DNA from: Streptomyces xanthophaeus
GTDB lineage: Bacteria; Actinomycetota; Actinomycetes; Streptomycetales; Streptomycetaceae
Direction: 5' to 3'
NCBI RefSeq assembly: GCF_030440515.1
Contig: NZ_CP076543.1
Location: 558,001-622,000 of the forward strand
DNA: 64,000 nucleotides
This document shows, in pieces, positions 33,943-42,130 of the stretch; the first letter of the stretch is position 1, and each line of letters opens with the position of its first letter. The position numbers were made by a program, and so were the translations under genes. The notes beneath the pieces are model-generated. The model had not been told where the DNA came from, ran no database searches, and was given only the letters and a program-made list of their open reading frames with translations.

Positions 33943-35619
33943 ATGGCACAGGCCGCCGACACTGCGCGGACCGTCATCCTGACCGTGGACGACGACCCGG
34001 GAGTCTCCCGGGCCATCGCCCGTGACCTGCGGCGCCGCTACGGCGCCGAGTACCGGATCGTGCGCGCCGAGACCGGCGACTCCGCGATGGAGGCGCTGCG
34101 CGAGCTGAAGCTGCGCGGGGACCTGGTGGCGGTGATCCTCGCCGACTACCGGATGCCGCAGATGAACGGCATCGAGTTCCTGGAACAGGCCCTCCAGGTG
34201 TACCCGGGTGCGCGGCGCGTGCTGCTGACCGCGTACGCCGACACCAACGCGGCCATCGACGCGATCAACGTCGTCGACCTCGACCACTACCTGCTCAAGC
34301 CCTGGGACCCCCCGGAGGAGAAGCTCTACCCGGTCGTGGACGACCTGCTCACGGCCTGGCGCACCAGCGACTACCGTCCGGTGCCCGCCACCAAGGTCGT
34401 CGGGCACCGCTGGTCGGCGCGCTCCTCCGACGTGCGGGAGTTCCTGGCCCGCAACCAGGTGCCGTACCGCTGGTACTCCTCCGACGAACCGGAGGGGCGG
34501 CGGCTGCTGGAGGCGGCCGGGGCCGACGGGCAGCGGCTGCCCCTGGTCATCACGCCCGAGGGCACCGCGCTGATCGAACCGGAGGCGCCTGAACTGGCCT
34601 CCCACGTGGGGCTCGCGACGACGCCGGCCGCCGACTTCTACGACCTCGTCGTCATCGGCGGCGGCCCGGCCGGGCTCGGCTCCGCGGTGTACGGGGCCTC
34701 CGAGGGGCTGCGTACCGTACTGGTCGAGCGGTCGGCGACCGGCGGACAGGCCGGTCAGAGTTCCCGCATCGAGAACTACCTCGGATTCCCGGACGGCGTG
34801 TCGGGTGCCCAGCTCACCGAGCGCGCCCGCCGCCAGGCCGGCCGGTTCGGCGCCGAGATCCTCACGGCGCGTGAGGTCACCGGGCTGGAGGTCAACGGCG
34901 CCGCACGCGTCGTCCGCTTCTCGGACGGCTCGGCGATCGCCGCCCACAGCGTCATCCTGGCGACCGGTGTGTCGTACCGGCAGCTCCACGCGCCGGGCTG
35001 CGACCAGCTGACCGGCTGCGGGGTGTACTACGGCTCCTCGCTCACCGAAGCGGCCTCCTGCCAGGGGCAGGACGTGTACATCGTGGGCGGCGCCAACTCG
35101 GCCGGGCAGGCGGCGATGTACCTGGCGAGGGGCGCCAAGTCCGTGACTCTGCTGGTGCGCGGGGAGTCCCTGACCGCGTCGATGTCGTACTACCTGATCC
35201 AGCAGATCGAGGAGACGCCGAACATCACCGTGCGTACCCGGACCGTCGTCGAGGCGGCGCACGGCGAGGGGCACCTGGAGCAGCTGACCCTGCGCGACGT
35301 GGACGGCGGAGGGAGCGAACTCGTCGACGCGCAGTGGATGTTCGTGTTCATCGGCGCGGCCCCGCTGACCGACTGGCTGGACGGAACGGTGCTGCGCGAC
35401 GACCACGGCTTCATCCTGGCCGGGCCGGACCTCACCGCGGACGGGCGGCCGCCTGCCGAGTGGGAGCTGGACCGGCCGCCCTACCACCTGGAGACCAACA
35501 TTCCCGGCGTGTTCGTGGCGGGCGACGCGCGTGCCCAGTCCGCGAAGCGCGTCGCGTCCGCCGTCGGAGAGGGAGCCATGGCCGTGATGCTCGTCCACCG
35601 GTACCTGGAGCAGTCATGA
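33943..35619 (+). CDS. receiver domain / glutaredoxin-like / FAD-dependent thioredoxin-reductase-like fusion
   Basis: 558 residues in three parts. Residues about 10-135: response-regulator receiver (VDDDPGVSRA acidic pair, phospho-acceptor Asp in ILADYRMPQMNG, LLTAYAD, LKPW Lys). Residues about 145-215: a thioredoxin/glutaredoxin-like segment (VREFLARNQVPYRWYSSDEP, LPLVITPEGTALIEP) without a CxxC. Residues about 225-558: FAD/NAD(P)H oxidoreductase with GGGPAGLGSAVYGASEG, ATGVSYR, a second Rossmann VGGANSAGQAAMYLA and the C-terminal GVFVAGDARA. The redox CxxC of true thioredoxin reductase is absent (GCGVYYGSS there). First gene of a coupled three-gene cassette; its stop overlaps the next start (ATGA). 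Confidence 0.88.
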   Translation: MAQAADTARTVILTVDDDPGVSRAIARDLRRRYGAEYRIVRAETGDSAMEALRELKLRGDLVAVILADYRMPQMNGIEFLEQALQVYPGARRVLLTAYADTNAAIDAINVVDLDHYLLKPWDPPEEKLYPVVDDLLTAWRTSDYRPVPATKVVGHRWSARSSDVREFLARNQVPYRWYSSDEPEGRRLLEAAGADGQRLPLVITPEGTALIEPEAPELASHVGLATTPAADFYDLVVIGGGPAGLGSAVYGASEGLRTVLVERSATGGQAGQSSRIENYLGFPDGVSGAQLTERARRQAGRFGAEILTAREVTGLEVNGAARVVRFSDGSAIAAHSVILATGVSYRQLHAPGCDQLTGCGVYYGSSLTEAASCQGQDVYIVGGANSAGQAAMYLARGAKSVTLLVRGESLTASMSYYLIQQIEETPNITVRTRTVVEAAHGEGHLEQLTLRDVDGGGSELVDAQWMFVFIGAAPLTDWLDGTVLRDDHGFILAGPDLTADGRPPAEWELDRPPYHLETNIPGVFVAGDARAQSAKRVASAVGEGAMAVMLVHRYLEQS

Positions 35620-37115
35620 GCGGACAGGTCCTGCCGTGCAGCCCGCAGGAGATCGCCTCGCTGTTCCTGTTCGAGAAGCTCACCCCGGAGCAGCTCGGGC
35701 GGCTGTGCGCCGAGGGGCGGGTGGAGCGGTTCGAAGCCGGTCCCGTGTACACCGAGGGCTCCCCCGCCACCTGTTTCTACGTGATGATCGAAGGCACCGT
35801 CGTGCTGTACCGCCGGGTCGGCGGCGACGACGTCGAGGTGAGCCGGACCTCGCAGCGCGGCGTGTACGCCGGGGCCATGCAGGCGTATCTGGGCGACCAG
35901 GTGCCGCAGACGTACACCAACTCGATGCGGGTGACCGAGCCGACGCGGTTCTTCGTGCTGCCCGCTCAGTCGTTCTCGGACATCATGCAGGAGTGGTTCC
36001 CGATGGCGGCGCACCTGCTGGAGGGGCTGTTCTTCGGCTCCAAGAACACCCAGCGGGCCATCGGGCAGCGCGAACGGCTGCTTGCGCTCGGGTCCTTGTC
36101 CGCCGGCCTCACCCATGAGCTCAACAACCCGGCGGCGGCTGCCGTCCGGGCCACGGCGACACTGCGCGAGCGGGTCGGCAAGATGCGGCACAAGCTGGCC
36201 CACATCTCCCAGGGCCAGTACTCGCGCGAGACGATCGCCGACCTCATCGAGATCCAGGAGCGCACCGTCGAACGCGTCGCGAAGGCGACGGCGCTCAGTC
36301 CGCTGGAGGCCTCCGACCGGGAGGACGAGCTCGCCGACTGGCTGGACGACCACGGCATCGCGGAGGGCTGGCGGCTCGCGCCGACCTTCGTGCAGGCCGG
36401 GCTGGACACGGACTGGCTGGACCAGGTCGCGGCGACCGTGGCCGAGGAGATCCTGCCGTCGGCGATCGGCTGGCTCAACTACACGGTCGAGACCGAGCTG
36501 CTGATGGACGAGATCGACGACTCCACCACCCGCATCTCCCACCTCGTGGACGCGGCCAAGCAGTACTCGCAGCTCGACCGGGCCCCGTACCGGGTCGTCG
36601 ACGTCCACGAACTCCTCGACAGCACCCTGCTGATGCTGTCCGGCAAGTTCGGTTCCCGGGTACGGGTCGTGAAGGACTACGACCGCTCCCTGCCGGACGT
36701 GCCAGCCTACCCGGCGGAGCTCAACCAGGTATGGACCAACCTCATCGACAACGCCGTGTTCGCCATCGGGAGCACCGGCGGCGACGGCACGCTGACCGTC
36801 CGCACGGCCCGCGAGGGTGACCGCCTGCTGGTGGAGTTCCGCGACACCGGACCCGGTATCCCGGCGGACATCCGCGGCCGTATCTTCGACCCCTTCTTCA
36901 CCACCAAGCCGGTCGGCGAGGGCACCGGACTGGGCCTGGACATCTCCTGGCGGATCGTCGTGAACAAGCACCACGGCAGCCTCCAGGTCGAGTCCGCCCC
37001 GGGTGACACCCGCTTCCAGGTACTGCTGCCACTGACCGCCCCGGCCCCCGGGGCCGATACCGATACCGGATCCGCGACCGAGACCGCGACCGCGACCGCC
37101 GAGGAGCCCGTATGA
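35616..37115 (+). CDS. sensor histidine kinase with N-terminal cyclic nucleotide-binding-type domain
   Basis: 499 residues, soluble. Residues about 10-135 form a CNB/CRP-like domain (LFLFEKLTPEQLGRLCAEG, FEAGPVYTEGSPATCFYVMI, RFFVLPAQSFSDIM). The H-box is LGSLSAGLTHELNNPAAAA (His about 166), followed by a long helical segment and a HATPase with N-box NQVWTNLIDNAVFAI, G1 DTGPGIP, F-box FDPFFTTK and G2 GEGTGLGLDIS. Likely phosphorylates the receiver of the upstream protein. Start overlaps the upstream stop and its own stop overlaps the next start (ATGA), so all three are translated together. Confidence 0.92.
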   Translation: MSGQVLPCSPQEIASLFLFEKLTPEQLGRLCAEGRVERFEAGPVYTEGSPATCFYVMIEGTVVLYRRVGGDDVEVSRTSQRGVYAGAMQAYLGDQVPQTYTNSMRVTEPTRFFVLPAQSFSDIMQEWFPMAAHLLEGLFFGSKNTQRAIGQRERLLALGSLSAGLTHELNNPAAAAVRATATLRERVGKMRHKLAHISQGQYSRETIADLIEIQERTVERVAKATALSPLEASDREDELADWLDDHGIAEGWRLAPTFVQAGLDTDWLDQVAATVAEEILPSAIGWLNYTVETELLMDEIDDSTTRISHLVDAAKQYSQLDRAPYRVVDVHELLDSTLLMLSGKFGSRVRVVKDYDRSLPDVPAYPAELNQVWTNLIDNAVFAIGSTGGDGTLTVRTAREGDRLLVEFRDTGPGIPADIRGRIFDPFFTTKPVGEGTGLGLDISWRIVVNKHHGSLQVESAPGDTRFQVLLPLTAPAPGADTDTGSATETATATAEEPV

Positions 37116-37465
37116 GCGAGATCGAGGGAATCGACCCGAGCGCCGCGCCCACCGGCACCGGCTGCACCGAGTGCGACGAGCTGGGCGGCTGGTGGTTCCA
37201 CCTGCGGCGCTGCGCCCAGTGCGGCCACATCGGCTGCTGCGACTCCTCCCCCGCCCAGCACGCCACCGCCCACTGGAAGGCCTCGGGCCACCCCCTGGTG
37301 CAGAGCTTCGAGCCGGGCGAGGAGTGGTTCTGGAACTACGACACGGACGCCCTGTACGACTCCGGCCCCGAGCTGACCGCTCCGCGCGATCATCCGGCGG
37401 AGCAGCCGGTCCCGGGCCCGGCCGGCCGGGTGCCCGAGGACTGGACCCAGCACCTGCACCGCTGA
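37112..37465 (+). CDS. UBP-type zinc finger protein
   Basis: 117 residues. Carries the full zinc-finger UBP pattern: GCTECDELGGWWFHLRRCAQCGHIGCCDSS and HATAHWKASGHPLVQSFEPG, i.e. the Cys pairs, then the two His, plus WFWNYDTD. In eukaryotes this fold binds the C-terminus of ubiquitin; actinomycetes lack classic ubiquitin, so the bacterial ligand is unknown. The ATG overlaps the kinase stop by four bases, making it a fixed third member of the redox/signalling cassette. Confidence 0.9.
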   Translation: MSEIEGIDPSAAPTGTGCTECDELGGWWFHLRRCAQCGHIGCCDSSPAQHATAHWKASGHPLVQSFEPGEEWFWNYDTDALYDSGPELTAPRDHPAEQPVPGPAGRVPEDWTQHLHR

Positions 37466-37525
37466 CCGCCGTGGCCCGCCGCGGCCCGCCGTGACCCGCC
37501 GTGACCCGCCGTGACCCGCCGTGAC
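37461..37525. repeat. 10-bp tandem repeat
   Basis: GTGACCCGCC occurs three times perfectly (37491-37520) flanked by variants GTGGCCCGCC and GCGGCCCGCC and a partial copy. It begins at the stop of the UBP gene and fills the gap toward the convergent DJ-1 gene. Confidence 0.85.
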
Positions 37526-37545
37526 AGTCGGGTACGGCGGGCCGG

Positions 37546-38286
37546 CTACGGCCGCCCGGCCGTAGGCGGCGTCCACACCGTGCCGCGGGCCTCGTATTCG
37601 AGCATGGCCTCCACGCCGGTCGCCGCGTCGGCACCCAGTTCCCGGCGTACGAGCCACAGGGCGAGGTCCAGCCCGCTGGTGATGCCACCGGCGGTGACCA
37701 GGTCTCCGTCGTCCACCACACGGGCGTTCTTCAGGAGGCCGCCCTGTTCCGCCAGGTCGGGGCGCGCCTTGTGGTGGGTGGTGCAGGGGCGTCCGGTGGT
37801 CAGCCCGGCGGCGGCCAGCAGCATGGTGCCCGTGCAGACGGCGCTGACGGTGAGGCCGGGGCGGACGGCCGCGGCCAGCTTCCCCGGGAGGACGCCGCTG
37901 CGGATCTCGGCCCACACTCCGGGGCTGTCGCGGCGCGCGTATCCGCCGCCGGGCACGAGGAGGATGTCCGCGGTGCGCGGGGCCCAGGCGTGCTCCACCT
38001 TCACCTGCGTGCCGTAGGCGGCGCGTACGGCCCCGGGCCCGGAGGCGCTCACGTAGCGGACGTCGATCTGCCGGTCGGTGAAGAACCGGGCGGCCGCGAA
38101 GACCTCGTAGGGCGCGGCGAAGTCGAGCTCCTCCACACCCTCGTACATGACGACGTGCACGCGTGCAGGCCCCGCCGGTCTGCCGGCGGAGCGCGGTTGC
38201 GCCGCCGCGGCCACCCCGGCGGCACCTCCCCACGCAGCCGCCGCGCCGACGGCGACCTGGGCCCGGAGCATGCTCCTGCGGTTCAT
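37546..38286 (-). CDS. DJ-1/PfpI family protein with Tat-type signal
   Basis: 246 residues. The start at 38286 (GAAGGA eight bases upstream) gives MNRRSMLRAQ and a hydrophobic Ala-rich stretch, a twin-arginine export signal. The mature domain is of the isonitrile hydratase/AraC-sensor type in the DJ-1/PfpI superfamily: MYEGVEELDFAAPYEVFAAA, PGGGYARRDS and the nucleophile elbow VSAVCTGTMLLAAAGL (Cys about 149), then TTHHKARPDLAEQG. Extracytoplasmic location is unusual for this group. Reaction unknown. Confidence 0.87.
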   Translation of the reverse strand: MNRRSMLRAQVAVGAAAAWGGAAGVAAAAQPRSAGRPAGPARVHVVMYEGVEELDFAAPYEVFAAARFFTDRQIDVRYVSASGPGAVRAAYGTQVKVEHAWAPRTADILLVPGGGYARRDSPGVWAEIRSGVLPGKLAAAVRPGLTVSAVCTGTMLLAAAGLTTGRPCTTHHKARPDLAEQGGLLKNARVVDDGDLVTAGGITSGLDLALWLVRRELGADAATGVEAMLEYEARGTVWTPPTAGRP

Positions 38287-38426
38287 CCGACGGTTCCTTC
38301 CGATCGCCCGGCCGATACGCCGCTCTACGACAGGGGTCGGATCCGCCGGAGGCCGGGTTCCCGGGGCCGGTTGTGGCAGGCGCCACACCTGGACGATCGA
38401 CGAAAGCCGCGGGGGCCCGGCACCCG

Positions 38427-39209
38427 CTACTGCCCGAAGGTGCCGTGTCTGCCCGCCCCGGCCGCGAACCGGCCCGCCCCGGCCTGGGTCTCACCCGCGG
38501 TCAGCGGCACCAGGCCGTGCCGGAACTCCCCCGCCAGCGCGTCCTCCTCGGCCAGTCCGTGCTGTTCCAGGACGGACAGCCGGTCGTGGCGCAGGCAGAT
38601 CCGGGGGAACCCGGCGATCTCGCGGGCCAGTTCCTCCGCGGCCGCCCTCGATCGGCCCGTGGGGACGACGCGGTTGGCCAGCCCGATCGCCTGCGCTTCG
38701 GCCGCCGGGACCGGACGGCCCGTCAGGATCAGGTCCATGGCCCGGCTCTCGCCGATCAGGCGGGGCAGCCGGACCGTGCCGCCGTCGATCAGGGGAACGC
38801 CCCAGCGGCGGCAGAACACACCGAACACCGCGTCCTCCTCCACGACCCGCAGGTCGCACCAGAGCGCCAGTTCCAGGCCGCCCGCCACCGCGTGCCCCGC
38901 GACGGCCGCGATCACCGGCTTGCCGAGCCGCATCCGGGTCGGCCCCATGGGTCCGTCGCCGGTGGCGAGCACCTGGTTGCCGCGCTCGGTGCCGATGGCC
39001 TTGAGGTCGGCGCCCGCGCAGAACGTTCCGCCCTCGCCCCAGAGCACGGCGACGGCCGCGTCCTCGTCGGCCTCGAAGTCCCGGAACGCATCGGCCAGTT
39101 GTGCCGCCGTCGGTCCGTCCACGGCGTTGCGTACTCCTGGCCTGCTCAGGATCACCGTGTACACGGGGCCGTCCCGCTCGACCCGCACCGAGGCCTGCTC
39201 GTCCGCCAT
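38427..39209 (-). CDS. enoyl-CoA hydratase/isomerase (crotonase) family protein
   Basis: 260 residues. Crotonase fold with the oxyanion-hole segments GTFCAGADLKAIG and AVAGHAVAGGLELALWCDLRV, and the substrate-loop EDAVFGVFCRRWGVPLIDGGTVRLPRLIG. At the positions of the two hydratase glutamates only partial matches are seen, so isomerase or other acyl-CoA chemistry is possible. AGGAGGGGAG precedes the ATG. Stands alone between the DJ-1 gene and a two-component system on the same strand. Confidence 0.9.
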   Translation of the reverse strand: MADEQASVRVERDGPVYTVILSRPGVRNAVDGPTAAQLADAFRDFEADEDAAVAVLWGEGGTFCAGADLKAIGTERGNQVLATGDGPMGPTRMRLGKPVIAAVAGHAVAGGLELALWCDLRVVEEDAVFGVFCRRWGVPLIDGGTVRLPRLIGESRAMDLILTGRPVPAAEAQAIGLANRVVPTGRSRAAAEELAREIAGFPRICLRHDRLSVLEQHGLAEEDALAGEFRHGLVPLTAGETQAGAGRFAAGAGRHGTFGQ

Positions 39210-39284
39210 GCCCGCTCCCCTCCTGCTCGCCGGCCTCCATTGTGGGGGCGGGGAGGCCGCTGCGCGCGGGACTCCCCCGGACGC

Positions 39285-40001
39285 TCAGCCCGGCCCGCCC
39301 GCAGCCGGGTCGGAGCCGGGCAGGTTCGTCGGGCCACCCGGCGTCACGAGCGCCGTCTCGTAGGCGAAGACGACGACCTGGGCCCGGCTGGAGAGCCCGA
39401 GCTTGGCCATCGCGCGGTTGAGGTGGGTCTTCACGGTGGCTTCGCTGATGAAGAGCTGCCGGGCGACTTCCGTGTTCGTCGCGCCCGTGGCCACGAGACG
39501 CAGGACGTCGCGCTCACGGCCGGTCACGGTGTGCCAGTCCGGGGCGATGGCCCCCGGCGGTGTCGGCCCCGGGTGGTACGCCTCGATCAGGCGCCTGGTG
39601 ACGGTCGGCGCGAAGAGCATGTCTCCCGAGGCGACGGTATGGATGGCGGCGACCAGGCGCTCGGGAGGCGTTTCCTTGAGCAGGAACCCGCAGGCGCCCG
39701 CGCGCAGGGCGTTGTAGACGTATTCGTCGAGGTCGAAGGTGGTCAGCACCAGGATCCTCGGCGGTGTTCCGCCCGTGTCGCCCGCGCGGCGGAGGATGCG
39801 CTGTGTCGCGGTGATGCCGTCGGTGCCCGGCATCCGGAGGTCCATGAGGATGACGTCGGGGGCGGTGGCCTCGGCGAGCCGGACGGCTTCTTCCCCGTCG
39901 CACGCCTCGCCGGCCACGGACAGTCCTGGCGCGGCGTTCAGCAGGGACACCAGTCCGGCACGGATGAGCAGTTGATCGTCGACCACCAGTACCGTGGGCA
40001 T
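39285..40001 (-). CDS. NarL/LuxR-type response regulator
   Basis: 238 residues. Receiver with VVDDQLLIRAGL, phospho-acceptor Asp in VILMDLRMPGTDG, LTTFD and LLKETPP Lys; C-terminal LuxR HTH TGRERDVLRLVATGATNTEVARQLFISEATVKTHLNRAMAKLGL (partial quote of about 150-195). A short Pro/Gly tail follows. It starts 15 bases after the sensor kinase stop, so the pair forms one operon. Confidence 0.95.
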   Translation of the reverse strand: MPTVLVVDDQLLIRAGLVSLLNAAPGLSVAGEACDGEEAVRLAEATAPDVILMDLRMPGTDGITATQRILRRAGDTGGTPPRILVLTTFDLDEYVYNALRAGACGFLLKETPPERLVAAIHTVASGDMLFAPTVTRRLIEAYHPGPTPPGAIAPDWHTVTGRERDVLRLVATGATNTEVARQLFISEATVKTHLNRAMAKLGLSSRAQVVVFAYETALVTPGGPTNLPGSDPAAGGPG

Positions 40002-40016
40002 CGGGGAATTCGGTCC

Positions 40017-41294
40017 TCATCGGATATGGACGTCCCCGGTGCCCGGGGCCGGGAGGCCACCCGGCGGCCGGTCACTGGTGGTGGGCGCCGGAAGGGTGAG
40101 CCGTACCTCGAATCCGCCGAGGGCGCGGGGGCCGGCGGTGACCGACCCGCCGTAGATCTTCGCGCGCTCCCTCATGCCGATCAAGCCGTGACCAGGTGAC
40201 ATCTCCCTGTTTGGCTGGAAGTTGTCGCCTCCCTCGTTCGTCACGCACACCACGACGGTACGGCGTTCGTAACGGATCGTCACAGCTGCCCGGGTCGGTC
40301 CCGCGTGCTTGAGCACATTCGTCAGCGCCTCCTGGACCACCCGGTAGACGCACAGCGCCATGCCCTGTGGAAGCCGGATCGGGGATCCCGTGATCTCCAT
40401 GGTGACCTCGGCCCCCGCGCCCCGCACCCGCTCCAGCAGCCGGTCCAGCAGGTCGACCCCGGGGGCCGGGGCGTAGGCGGCGCCGTCCTCCTCCGGTCCG
40501 TCCCGCTGTCCGTCCCGCACCCCTTCCTGGCCGACGCGCAGGAGCACGAGCATCCGGCGCATCTCCTCCAGCGCCTCCCTGCTGGTGTCGGCGATGGTGT
40601 CCAGGGCCCGCCGGCTCGCCGCCGGGTCCGAGGGGAACACGTACGAGGCCATGCCCGCCTGGAGCGAAATCACCGACATGTGGTGGGCGACCACGTCGTG
40701 CAGTTCCCGTGCGATGCGCACCCGTTCCTCCGTGAGGGCCTGGCGTGCGTTCTCCTCCTGCTGGCCGCGCAGCTGGGAGGTCAGTTCGGCGAACTGCCTG
40801 TTCCGCTCGGCGAGTGCTCCCGAGCCGCGCCCGACGACGAGGACGACGGCCGGGAACAGGAGCGCCTGGGCGAGGACGGTCGGCATGGAGCTGTGGTCGA
40901 TGTTGCCGATCCCGGCGTACACCCACACCCCCGCCACGACGGCCGCGCACACGAGCGCGGTTCGGGGGCGGCGGGTCGCCGCCACCGTGTACAGGCCCAG
41001 GAGCGAGGGCATCGAATTGACCACCGGCCAGTACCCGCAGGCGATGAACACGGTCCACAGCGCACTGCTGGCGCCGAACACCACGACGGGCGCGAGGCGG
41101 CGGGCCACCATGACCAGACCCACCAGGGCGGTCAGGACCGCCCCCAGGCCGTCCACGGAGCGCCATCCGGCCGGCGGCTGCTCCTGCCCCAGCAGCAGCC
41201 CGGCGCCGACGTAGCCCAGCGCGAGCAACGAGTCGACCGCCAGCGGCCGGTACCTTCCCCCGAGCCTGTCGAGGAATCCCGATCCAGCGTGCAT
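40017..41294 (-). CDS. sensor histidine kinase (NarL-partner HisKA_3 type)
   Basis: 425 residues. Four to five N-terminal membrane helices (residues about 15-150), dimerisation box RVRIARELHDVVAHHMSVIS with the phospho-acceptor His, then a HATPase with N-box VVQEALTNVLKHAGPT and GHGLIGMRERAKIYGG. Start ATG at 41294; ribosome site weak. Encoded just upstream of its response regulator. The signal sensed by the membrane domain is not evident. Confidence 0.93.
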   Translation of the reverse strand: MHAGSGFLDRLGGRYRPLAVDSLLALGYVGAGLLLGQEQPPAGWRSVDGLGAVLTALVGLVMVARRLAPVVVFGASSALWTVFIACGYWPVVNSMPSLLGLYTVAATRRPRTALVCAAVVAGVWVYAGIGNIDHSSMPTVLAQALLFPAVVLVVGRGSGALAERNRQFAELTSQLRGQQEENARQALTEERVRIARELHDVVAHHMSVISLQAGMASYVFPSDPAASRRALDTIADTSREALEEMRRMLVLLRVGQEGVRDGQRDGPEEDGAAYAPAPGVDLLDRLLERVRGAGAEVTMEITGSPIRLPQGMALCVYRVVQEALTNVLKHAGPTRAAVTIRYERRTVVVCVTNEGGDNFQPNREMSPGHGLIGMRERAKIYGGSVTAGPRALGGFEVRLTLPAPTTSDRPPGGLPAPGTGDVHIR

Positions 41295-41556
41295 CGGCGC
41301 AGCCTACGGGCCTTCGGGCGGCCGGGCCATGGGCCTGCCGCGGGACCGGGCCCTACCACCTGCGCATGGTCCGGCTACCGCCGCAGTTGCAGGCGGGACG
41401 TCCGCCACCCGCACCGGGTGGAGGCCCGAATCATCCCGGTGCGTGCCGCCGGGCGGCCTCCGGCCCGCCTAGCTTTCTGTCTGGCCGGCGCCCGGGGCAC
41501 ACCGTGGCGGCGGCGCACCCATCGACTTCCGATTCCCGGCAAAGGGAGACACATCC

Positions 41557-41991
41557 ATGACCACTCCTGTGAAGCGCGCGCTCGTCGGAGCCTCCGCCGT
41601 CGCCTCGGCTCTCGTGATCGGGCTGGCGGGCACCGCGAGCGCGGCCACCATCGGCTTCCACCAGACCTCCACCAGCGGCAAGGCCGAGATCAGCGGCACC
41701 TACGAGTACCACGTGTCGGGAACGATCCCGCAGACCGGCGAGAAGCTCTACTCCGGATCGTTCCAGGGCTCCACCGCCAAGGACAAGGTGGCGGGCGACG
41801 GTTACGAGGCCGTCCTGGCGCTGGCCTACCAGGACTGGAAGGACGGGGCCTGGCACTCGGTGAAGAACTACGTGGCGGTGGTCAACGGCACGAAGAGCTG
41901 GACCTTCAAGAACAAGAAGGACGTGAAGGCCTACGCCTGCGACCGCAAGGTCGGCACCACCAAGCTGCTGAACTGCCGCGCCGCCTGGTAG
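41557..41991 (+). CDS. small secreted protein of unknown function
   Basis: 144 residues. GGGAGA eight bases before ATG; Sec signal peptide (VASALVIGLAGTASA cleavage) leaves a mature protein of about 115 residues with Lys/Tyr/Trp-rich strands and two Cys (AYACDRKV, LLNCRAAW) that may form a disulfide. No family recognised. Followed by a strong terminator. Confidence 0.75.
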   Translation: MTTPVKRALVGASAVASALVIGLAGTASAATIGFHQTSTSGKAEISGTYEYHVSGTIPQTGEKLYSGSFQGSTAKDKVAGDGYEAVLALAYQDWKDGAWHSVKNYVAVVNGTKSWTFKNKKDVKAYACDRKVGTTKLLNCRAAW

Positions 41992-42070
41992 GCCTGTCCG
42001 CCGTCACCCGAGGGGGCCCGAGCCGGACGTCCACGGGGGAGCGTCCGGCTCCGTGCGCACTCCCCGAAGT

Positions 42071-42114
42071 ACCGGAGGGCGGGCCGTCACCCCTGTGACG
42101 GCCCGCCCTCCGGT
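42071..42114. terminator. bidirectional terminator
   Basis: Perfect 20-bp stem (ACCGGAGGGCGGGCCGTCAC and complement) with a CCCT loop between stops at 41991 (plus) and 42131 (minus). Confidence 0.95.
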
Positions 42115-42130
42115 GTTCTGGTGCGTCCGC

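Noticed and set aside
37461..37525. Possible CRISPR-like repeat
   Set aside because: Ten-base units stand head to tail without spacers; simple tandem repeat.
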